Source: JBJXFE01 sp046153875
GTDB taxonomy: Bacteria > Planctomycetota > Phycisphaerae > Phycisphaerales > UBA1924
Direction: 5' to 3'
NCBI GenBank assembly: GCA_046153875.1
Contig: JBJXFE010000072.1
Coordinates: 1-8,189, forward strand
DNA: 8,189 nt
The stretch's first letter is position 1. Each line of letters opens with the position of its first letter. Position numbers and translations under genes: made by a program. The notes below the pieces were generated by a model that was given only the letters and a program-made list of their open reading frames with translations, searched no databases and had not been told where the DNA came from. This document shows positions 1 through 5,914 of this stretch, piece after piece.

Positions 1-140
1 AGATCAACCTCGCGGACGCCGCGCTGTTCGCGCAGCTCCTCCCCGCGGGCGACCCGCGGGCCGACATCAACCGCGATCAGCTCGTGAACGCCGCCGACGC
101 GACGGAGTTCCAGGCCCGGTTCGCCGCCGGGGGGCCGTGA
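1..140 (+). CDS. C-terminal end of a dockerin-type repeat protein (5' truncated)
   Basis: Reading from base 3, this frame stays open for 45 codons to a TGA at 138-140, and the codons are strongly GC-ending. The peptide contains ADINRDQLVNAADATEF, which fits the dockerin type I calcium loop D-x-N-x-D-x3-N-x2-D (D, N, D, N and D all present). The preceding stretch, NLADAALFAQLLPAGDPRAD, looks like the second half of an earlier copy. Duplicated loops of this kind, with 'LADxxLFxxLxxAGDPxAD' spacing, are common at the C-termini of large secreted proteins in Phycisphaerae, where databases call them GC-type dockerin domains. The rest of the protein lies outside the window, so its main function cannot be told. 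It ends in AAGGP and has no terminal Cys. It converges on the HAD gene with a 40-nt gap. Being a partial coding sequence is near certain; the dockerin-like assignment is likely. Confidence 0.75.
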   Translation, partial: INLADAALFAQLLPAGDPRADINRDQLVNAADATEFQARFAAGGP

Positions 141-180
141 CCGCGCCTGCGTCATGTTGGGCGATCGCGCCGCGGCCGCG

Positions 181-1074
181 CTACCACGCCCCGTCGAGGA
201 TCTTCCGCACCGCGTGGGCCACGCCGTCCTCGGCGTTGGATCGCGTGTGGCGTTTCGCGGCCGCCTTGACGCGCGCCACCGCGTTGTCCATGGCGATCCC
301 CAGCCCCGCGCCCGCGATCATCGGCAGGTCGTTGATCTGGTCGCCGATCGCCGCGATGCGGGCCGGCTCGATGCCCTCGCGGTCGGCCAGCCAGCGGATC
401 GCCGACCACTTGCTGGCCGCGGCGCTGAAGACCTCGAGGATGTGGAGCGTCTGCCCGTCGGGCAGGCGCTTGGCGTGGTCCGGGGCGACGACCGCGGGGA
501 AGTGGTGCATCGACGCCGAATCGCCGAACGCCCCGAGCATGTCCGCCTCGATCGAGCGCATCGCCCCGGAGAGCCCGCAGACGCCCAGGCGCACGGTGTG
601 CTCCGGGTGCTCGTCCTGCGTGACGTGGTGGACGTACCGCACGGTCACGCCCATCTGCTCGAACCACCACGCGGTGACGGGGTCGAGCGGGTGCTCCTCC
701 TCGCCGACGACCATGAGGTAGTCGTAGCCGGTCGCGGCCGGGTCCTTGAGCACCATCACGGGGTGCCCGTGCGACAGGAGCCGGTTGGTCGCCCGCGCCA
801 CCAGCGCCGGGTCGAGCGTGAAGCGGTGGAGCGTCGAGCGGTTCACCGGGCAGGCGGTCATCGACCCGCCCGCGACGACGACCGGGTCGCGCTGGTCCAC
901 CCGCTTGAGAATGGGGTCGCACTCGACCAGCCCGCGCCCCGTGCAGATGGCGACGCGCACGCCCGCGGCCCGGGCCTCGGCGATCGACGCCGCGTTGGGC
1001 GCGCTCACCGACCCGTCGGGCCCGAGCAGCGTCCCGTCGAGGTCCACGGCAATCAGGTCGTAGTGTCGGGGCAC
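181..1074 (-). CDS. Cof-type HAD-superfamily hydrolase (type IIB sugar-phosphatase-like)
   Basis: This is a predicted cytosolic Mg-dependent phosphatase of about 297 residues, the usual size for the Cof/YidA branch. Numbering from the GTG at 1074, motif I is AVDLDGTLL with nucleophile D11 and acid/base D13. Motif II is AICTGR with T45. Motif III is K222 in SKWSAIRWL. Motif IV is GDQINDLPMI with D245, N248 and D249. A cap domain of type C2 fits between motifs II and III. GTG at 1074 was chosen because family members begin only a few residues before motif I; TTG at 1080 is an equal alternative. The GTG at 1143 would add 23 Arg/Pro-rich residues and overlap the end of the GH35 gene, with no ribosome site before it. 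The gene lies 38 nt downstream of the GH35 gene on the same strand, so a shared transcript is likely. The substrate cannot be read from the sequence; sugar phosphates are typical of the family. Confidence 0.9.
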   Translation of the reverse strand: MPRHYDLIAVDLDGTLLGPDGSVSAPNAASIAEARAAGVRVAICTGRGLVECDPILKRVDQRDPVVVAGGSMTACPVNRSTLHRFTLDPALVARATNRLLSHGHPVMVLKDPAATGYDYLMVVGEEEHPLDPVTAWWFEQMGVTVRYVHHVTQDEHPEHTVRLGVCGLSGAMRSIEADMLGAFGDSASMHHFPAVVAPDHAKRLPDGQTLHILEVFSAAASKWSAIRWLADREGIEPARIAAIGDQINDLPMIAGAGLGIAMDNAVARVKAAAKRHTRSNAEDGVAHAVRKILDGAW

Positions 1075-1112
1075 GGGCAAGCGTACACGGGCGGGGTGCG
1101 CCGGGCCCCGCG

Positions 1113-3875
1113 TCACTCCCCCGTGTCGTACACGAACCGGCACCTGGAGGGGTCGGCGCCGTGCTCATCGACGATCAGCACCGTGTTCTCCGTGTCCGGC
1201 GTCACCCACGGGCGCGGGATGAAGTACCGCGCCTGCGGCGGGATTCCCTTGCCCGTCCCCGTGCCGACGAAGTATCGCGCCACGTGCCGTCCGTTGATCG
1301 AGAGCTGCCCCTTGGTCAGCCCGCCCGCCTCGAAGAACAGCGGCGCGTCCGTGTCGGCGGGCGTGAAGCTCGCCTTCCACCACGCCGGCGCGTGCCCTCG
1401 CCGCACCCCGGGCTTCTTGAAGTGCGACGCCGTTGGCGGCTCCCAGCGCGCGAACGCCCACTCGCCTTTCTCCGTCAGGTTCTCGACGCCCTCGAGGAAC
1501 TCGACGCTCTCCGCGAAGCCCTTGAGCAGCGCCGCCGGGTTCGCCGTCTCGCCGCCAGGCCCGGCGGGCTCCTGGAGCAGCGCCACCTGGATCGTGTTGT
1601 TCCCGCGCGAAAGCTGCTCGGGGTCGAGCAGCACGCGGTCGGCCGACCCGCGCTCCAGGAACCGCACGGCCTTTTCGTTCACCATCAGCAAGCCCCGGGC
1701 GACGAACCGCTCGAACGAAACCAGGATCGGCGTCTTGTGCTTGTGCCGGATCGTCCACGTCACGCGGTCGGGGTGCGTCGCGTCCCCCGCGTGGACCTCC
1801 CACAGCGGCGTGCGGAACGACAGCGGATCGACCGGCTCGCCCGTGGCCAGCGCGGGCCGACCCGCGCGGATCGGCTTGACGGCCCACGCGTGCCCGACCA
1901 GCCCGCGCGGCTCGCCCAGGCTCGCCCCCTCGCTCAGCCGACCGAGGTTCTCCGCGAGCACCACCAGCGTCTGCGGGCGGCGTTTGAGCGTCACGGTCAG
2001 GTCGCGCGTCGCTCCCGGGCCCAACCCCGCCACGCCCGCCTCGTCGCCGTCGAGGAACACGTGCAGCCGATCCCCGCTCCCCGGGAACGCCAGCACGGTC
2101 CGCCCGGCCGACGGCGGCTTGAACTTCACGCGGTACCAGCCGAGACCGTACGGCGCACCGAGGGCGGCCAGCTCCGCGGGACCGGGCACCGACGCGAACC
2201 GCGCGCTCGACCCGTCGGCGTAGTCCTGCGTGCCGGCCGTCGTCCAGTGCGACAGGTTCACCCGCGACGGGGCGTGCTTCGCCCACGCCGCCGAGGGGGC
2301 CGGCGACGCCGACACTTCGCTCACCTTGCCGTCCGCCCCGATCCGCGTCGCGTGTCGCGAGTGCGGGAGGGCCAGGGGCTTGCCGTTGGCATCCAGCCCC
2401 GACACGCCGAGGTAGACCGCGTCGGAGGAGTCGAAGATCGTGTCGATCTGCTCTTCGTTGGCGAGCACCACCACCACGCCTTCGTGCTCGATGATCGTCG
2501 GCGCCTTGCCCGTCGGCACCACGGCCTGCAGCGGCGCCCCGCCGATCGACAGGTGCGCCTCGGCCCCCGCGGGCCCGAAGCACACGAAGACCCGCCCCAC
2601 CAGCGTGAACGCGCTGAGGTTGCAGTAGTCCAAGGTCGTCCGCCCGCCGAGCGACGCCCCGAAGAGGCACCACGCCGCGGCCTGCACACTCGACGCGGGC
2701 ACGGGCACCGGCAGCGTCGCCCCGTTCGCCAGCAGCAGCCGGGCGGTGTCCCCAGCGCCATTCCCCGCGCCCGCGAACACGAACGCCACGCCGCCTTGTG
2801 AACCCGACGCGTGGACGATGCAGGTCCCCGATGCGCCGTCCGACGTCGGGGCGGCCGCGATCGGCTGGAACGACGGATCGAGGTTCGCCAGCACCCGCCC
2901 GAAGCGCGATGCGAAGGTCGCGATGCGGCGCACCGCGTGAAAGAGCGGCCCGCGACGACCGGTTTCGCCCAGCGGCGCATGATGGTCGTGCGACGCCGCC
3001 GCGAACCCCGCCGGGCCGTCGAGCGTCCGCCCGCCCCAGAACGCGAAGTTCGTCCCGCCGTGGAACGGGCTGATCGCGAACTGCCCGCCCCCGGCCAGCA
3101 CCTGCGCCAGCCGGTGCTGGACCGCGCGCGGGTCCGGTGCGGCGGAGTCATCCGCGCCCCAGATCGCCGGCGCGCCGACGCGCATCTCCACCAACCGCGG
3201 CTGACCGGGACGCACGATCGCGAGCTGCCGCACCGTCGAGAGCATGTCCCCCGAGCCCGACCACCCGTCGATCTCGCCCTCGATCCCCTGCCAGAGATTG
3301 TGCGCGTTGATGATCGGGACGGAGAACCCGGCCTCGCGGAGGTAGCGGTTCAGCTCGCCCAGGTACGCGAGGGCCGCCTTGTCGTCCCCGCACGTCCACG
3401 CCGACTCGTTCTGCACCAGCACGACCGGCCCGCCCTTGGGGCTCGTCGCCTGAAGGTCGCGCACCTGGTCGGCGACCTTCGTGAGGTACCGCGAGCACGC
3501 CTCAAGAAACGGCCCGCTCGCACGGCGCGGCACGTGCCCCGCCGCGAGCAGCCACGCGGGCAGGCCCCCGGCGTCCGCGTGCTCGCCGACGTACGGCCCC
3601 GGCTTGAGGACGCAGTGCATCCCGAGCTGACCGATGAGCTCGACGAAGTGCCGCAGGTCGTTGTCGCCCTTGAAGTCGAAGGTGCCGGGTCGCTGTTCGT
3701 GGCGGTGCCAGAACACCGGCGCGACGATCGTGTTCAGCCCCGCGGAGCGGGCGGCCAGCAGCCGGTCGCGCCAGAGCTCGCGCGGGATGCGCGCGTAATG
3801 CACCGCGCCCGCGACCAGCCACAAACGCCGGCCGTCAAGCATGAAACTCCGCCCGTCATACGTGAGCGCGGGCAT
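1113..3875 (-). CDS. Glycoside hydrolase family 35, beta-galactosidase-like
   Basis: This is a 920-residue protein with an N-terminal TIM-barrel of about 330 residues followed by beta-sandwich domains. Family 35 landmarks in order are: RIPRELWRDRL (29-39), GLNTIVAPVFWHRHE (46-60) with PGTFDFKG (63-70), GGLPAWL (103-109), VQNESAW (154-160) with E157 as predicted acid/base, LVEMRVGAPAIWG (228-240) with E230 as predicted nucleophile, and FHGGTNFAFW (271-280) followed by HHAPLGETG (298-306). A galactose-binding-like sandwich runs about 570-650 (includes VVLAENLGR), and a second about 805-918 (WWKASF, INGRHVARYF, IPRPWV). There is no signal peptide, so it should act in the cytosol on imported glycosides, which is unusual for long family members. 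AGGGAG lies 11 nt before the ATG. Both catalytic glutamates remain, but the residues around them differ from most bacterial GH35 enzymes, so the sugar specificity is uncertain. Confidence 0.9.
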   Translation of the reverse strand: MPALTYDGRSFMLDGRRLWLVAGAVHYARIPRELWRDRLLAARSAGLNTIVAPVFWHRHEQRPGTFDFKGDNDLRHFVELIGQLGMHCVLKPGPYVGEHADAGGLPAWLLAAGHVPRRASGPFLEACSRYLTKVADQVRDLQATSPKGGPVVLVQNESAWTCGDDKAALAYLGELNRYLREAGFSVPIINAHNLWQGIEGEIDGWSGSGDMLSTVRQLAIVRPGQPRLVEMRVGAPAIWGADDSAAPDPRAVQHRLAQVLAGGGQFAISPFHGGTNFAFWGGRTLDGPAGFAAASHDHHAPLGETGRRGPLFHAVRRIATFASRFGRVLANLDPSFQPIAAAPTSDGASGTCIVHASGSQGGVAFVFAGAGNGAGDTARLLLANGATLPVPVPASSVQAAAWCLFGASLGGRTTLDYCNLSAFTLVGRVFVCFGPAGAEAHLSIGGAPLQAVVPTGKAPTIIEHEGVVVVLANEEQIDTIFDSSDAVYLGVSGLDANGKPLALPHSRHATRIGADGKVSEVSASPAPSAAWAKHAPSRVNLSHWTTAGTQDYADGSSARFASVPGPAELAALGAPYGLGWYRVKFKPPSAGRTVLAFPGSGDRLHVFLDGDEAGVAGLGPGATRDLTVTLKRRPQTLVVLAENLGRLSEGASLGEPRGLVGHAWAVKPIRAGRPALATGEPVDPLSFRTPLWEVHAGDATHPDRVTWTIRHKHKTPILVSFERFVARGLLMVNEKAVRFLERGSADRVLLDPEQLSRGNNTIQVALLQEPAGPGGETANPAALLKGFAESVEFLEGVENLTEKGEWAFARWEPPTASHFKKPGVRRGHAPAWWKASFTPADTDAPLFFEAGGLTKGQLSINGRHVARYFVGTGTGKGIPPQARYFIPRPWVTPDTENTVLIVDEHGADPSRCRFVYDTGE

Positions 3876-3886
3876 TCGGCGGGCCG

Positions 3887-3893
3887 CTCCCTG
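3887..3893 (-). promoter_or_regulatory. Possible ribosome binding site of the GH35 gene
   Basis: On the minus strand this reads CAGGGAG, 11 nt before the ATG at 3875. The spacing is somewhat long and the match partial, so it is weak support for that start. Confidence 0.4.
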
Positions 3894-3967
3894 TCGATCG
3901 CCGTCGCTCCCGAAGCCCTAGCAAAACCCCCACGGCCGGGCGGGACGGGCGATGGTCCACTGTCGCG

Positions 3968-3985
3968 ATTCGTCCCAAGACGAAT
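3968..3985. promoter_or_regulatory. Perfect 7-bp inverted repeat, candidate operator
   Basis: ATTCGTC-CCAA-GACGAAT is a perfect inverted repeat with a 4-nt loop; the next outer pair (G/G) does not match. Its midpoint, 3976.5, coincides with the midpoint of the intergenic region (3976). It lies 92 bp from each of the two divergent start codons. No T-tract follows, so it is not an ordinary terminator. The placement suits an operator shared by both promoters, but no regulator gene is present in the window and no family-specific operator is recognised. Confidence 0.45.
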
Positions 3986-4010
3986 GAACCGCAAGGATAG
4001 GAAGCACCCC

Positions 4011-4040
4011 ATGGACCCTCAACGAACCACCACGGTTTGA
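4011..4040 (+). CDS. Possible 9-codon leader peptide (MDPQRTTTV)
   Basis: AGGAAG at 3999-4004 lies 6 nt before ATG 4011, which opens MDPQRTTTV and stops at TGA 4038-4040, 36 nt before the TolC-like start. Three consecutive Thr codons (ACC ACC ACG) occur near the end. An in-frame ATG at 3984 would give 18 residues but has no comparable ribosome site. No terminator or anti-terminator is visible downstream, so this may be a chance short frame. Confidence 0.2.
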   Translation: MDPQRTTTV

Positions 4041-4066
4041 TAGACTTTCGGCCCACTTCCTGCATT

Positions 4067-4070
4067 GGAG
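4067..4070 (+). promoter_or_regulatory. Ribosome binding site deciding the TTG start of the TolC-like gene
   Basis: GGAG is followed by 6 nt and then TTG at 4077, which is ideal spacing. This favours 4077 over the in-frame TTG at 4065, which overlaps the site itself. Confidence 0.6.
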
Positions 4071-4076
4071 CCCCGC

Positions 4077-5894
4077 TTGAACACCGCACGAAACACTCCG
4101 GCTTGGCGTTCGACGGCTTTGGTCGGCGCAGCTGCTGCGCTCGCCGTTGGGTTAGTTAGTATATTGTGTGGGTGCAACCGGGGCATGGCCGGGCTTGATG
4201 CCCGAACGGACCGGCTCCTTGAAGAGCGCTCTCACGCCGTCGGCGGCGGCGCTGTTGCCCCGACCGTGGATGCCCAGGGGCGAAACGTGGAGCCCGCGGC
4301 CGACCGTCGTGCCACGACCGCCAAGAGGCTCTCGACGACCAACCCGGACGCGCAGGCGTTGAACTACCCGAAGCGCGAAGTCCCGACCGACCCGGGCGAG
4401 GAAATGCGCGAGCTCTCCGAACGCCTCGACGCCTATGCGAAATCCGCGGAAGAGCCCGCGGCCGGGCAGGAAGTTCTCCACCTCGACGTGCGCGGGGCCT
4501 GGCGCTTCTCGCAGAAGTCCGGGCGCGAGTTCCTCTCCGCCGAGGAGGACTACATCCTCTCGGCCGTGCGGCTTCTCATCGAGCGGCACCAGTGGTCGCC
4601 GCGGCTCTTCAACGACACGAGCGTGACGCTCTCGGGCGCGGGCGACGACGGGCGCTTCGAGACCGCCGTGCGCGTCCTCAACGAGCTGCGCGTCACGCAG
4701 CGTCTGCCCTACGGCGGCGAGGCGGCCGCCCGCTGGGTCTGGGACGCGACCGAGCAGCTGCGCGAGCAGGCGGGTGGCGAGTATCGGCAGGCCTCGCGGC
4801 TCGTGCTCGACGCCGACATCCCGCTCCTCCGCGGCGCCGGGCTCGTGGCGCAGGAGGGGCTCATCCAGGCCGAACGCGACTTGGTCTACCGCGCCCGCGC
4901 CTTCGAGGACTTCCGCCGCCGCTACCTCGTGGACGTGGCCCGCGACTACTTCGAGCTCGTCCAGGCCCAGGCGGAGATCACCAACCAGCTCCAGCAGGTG
5001 GACAGCCTCAAGCTGACCGAGCGGGCCGAGACCGCCCGCTACGACGCCGGGCGGATCGCCCTCTTCCGCAAGAACATCGCCACCAACGACGTGCTGCAGG
5101 CCGAGGCGCGGCTCGCATCGCTGCGCGAGTCGTACATCCTGCGGCTCGACCGCTTCAAGATCCGCGTGGGCATGCCCACGGACCGGGCCGTCGCCATCGC
5201 GCCCATCGACTTCGAGATCCCCGTGCCGGCCGCGGAACTGGGGGACGCCACCCGGGCCGCGCTCTCGTACCGCCTCGACCTCCAGACGCGGCGCGACGAG
5301 CTGGACGACGCGCACCGGGGCGTCGCCAACGCCCGCAACGACGTCCTGCCCGACCTGGACCTCTCGGCTGGCGTCAGCGTCCCCACCGATCCCGACGAGT
5401 TCGCGGGCGGCCTGAAGTTCAGCCCCAAGAACCTCGACTACTCCGCCGGCGTGACGTTCGGTCTGCCGCTGGACCGCGAGGCCGAGCGGCTCAGGGTGCG
5501 CCAGGCCGTCATTGGCCTGCGCCGCGCCGAGCGCGACTACGAGGAGTTCCGCGACGGGATCGTCGTGGGAGTGCGCCAGGCCGTGCGCCAGGTGGAGCTC
5601 TCGCGGTTCCAGTACCGCCTGGCCGAGGAGCGGGTGAAGATCAACGAGCAGCGCGTCCGCGAGGTCGAGCTGAAGAAGGACGAGGTGGACACGCAGACCA
5701 CGATCGACGCGCAGAACGCCCGGCTCGAATCCCAGAACGCCCGCGACCGGGCCAAGACGGACCTGCGCAACGCCGTGCTCGACTACCTCGTGCAGTCCGG
5801 CCAGTTGCGGGTCGCGCGCGACGGGACCTTTGAGCCGCTGCCCGGGATGGAAGCCAGGCCCGTCCCGCCCGGGGACGTGCTCCCGCCGCCGTGA
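4077..5894 (+). CDS. TolC/OprM-family outer-membrane efflux lipoprotein
   Basis: This is a predicted outer-membrane channel subunit of tripartite export systems, 605 residues from TTG 4077. The N-terminus is a lipoprotein signal: basic residues, a hydrophobic core (ALVGAAAALAVGLVSI), then LCGC with C33 as the likely lipidated Cys and Asn at +2. About 100 charged, Pro/Ala-rich residues follow. The duplicated TolC fold then begins: a first strand pair (SVTLSGAG and LRVTQRLPYGG, about 182-214), a first long helical pair (about 258-362), and the second half starting ALSYRLDLQTRRDELDDA (about 395-412). A second strand (AGVTFGLPLD, about 457-466) and a heptad-rich helical pair (about 470-575) ending DYLVQSGQLRV complete it, before a Pro-rich tail. 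Typical members have 430-500 residues; the excess is the N-terminal segment and tail. No adaptor or inner-membrane pump gene is in the window, so the cargo is unknown. It converges on gnd with a 20-nt gap. Confidence 0.88.
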   Translation: MNTARNTPAWRSTALVGAAAALAVGLVSILCGCNRGMAGLDARTDRLLEERSHAVGGGAVAPTVDAQGRNVEPAADRRATTAKRLSTTNPDAQALNYPKREVPTDPGEEMRELSERLDAYAKSAEEPAAGQEVLHLDVRGAWRFSQKSGREFLSAEEDYILSAVRLLIERHQWSPRLFNDTSVTLSGAGDDGRFETAVRVLNELRVTQRLPYGGEAAARWVWDATEQLREQAGGEYRQASRLVLDADIPLLRGAGLVAQEGLIQAERDLVYRARAFEDFRRRYLVDVARDYFELVQAQAEITNQLQQVDSLKLTERAETARYDAGRIALFRKNIATNDVLQAEARLASLRESYILRLDRFKIRVGMPTDRAVAIAPIDFEIPVPAAELGDATRAALSYRLDLQTRRDELDDAHRGVANARNDVLPDLDLSAGVSVPTDPDEFAGGLKFSPKNLDYSAGVTFGLPLDREAERLRVRQAVIGLRRAERDYEEFRDGIVVGVRQAVRQVELSRFQYRLAEERVKINEQRVREVELKKDEVDTQTTIDAQNARLESQNARDRAKTDLRNAVLDYLVQSGQLRVARDGTFEPLPGMEARPVPPGDVLPPP

Positions 5895-5914
5895 CGTTCA
5901 TCCGCGGCGAGCGT

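Larger units (their letters stand above)
3876..4076. promoter_or_regulatory. Divergent intergenic region between the GH35 and TolC-like genes
   Basis: The 201 bp separate two divergent starts, so they must hold the promoters for the GH35-HAD transcript (leftward) and the TolC-like gene (rightward). No clear sigma-70 pair is visible on either strand. TTGATA at 4037-4042 resembles a -35 box but sits too near the start codon to have a useful -10 partner. The region holds a central inverted repeat (3968-3985), a possible leader peptide (4011-4040) and a ribosome site (4067-4070), listed separately. GGGACG at 3942-3947 can also pair with CGTCCC at 3971-3976. Confidence 0.6.

Noticed and set aside
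141..180. Palindromes GCGATCGC (161-168) and CGCGGCCGCG (171-180) between convergent genes, as a terminator
   Set aside because: They are short, GC-only self-complementary words with no T-tract, expected by chance at this base composition.
154..2801. Long open frames on the plus strand opposite the HAD and GH35 genes (up to 689 codons)
   Set aside because: Their products are Arg/Pro/Ala-rich with no domain, and they mirror the GC-ending codons of well-supported minus-strand genes. They are composition artefacts.
4037..4066. TTGATA (4037-4042) as a -35 box with TGCATT (4061-4066) as -10
   Set aside because: The -10 match is poor, and transcription would start at or inside the ribosome site and TTG codon.
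5895..5914. Bidirectional terminator between the TolC-like gene and gnd
   Set aside because: The 20-nt gap holds no stem-loop; only a CGTTCA direct repeat (5895-5900 and 5912-5917) is seen.
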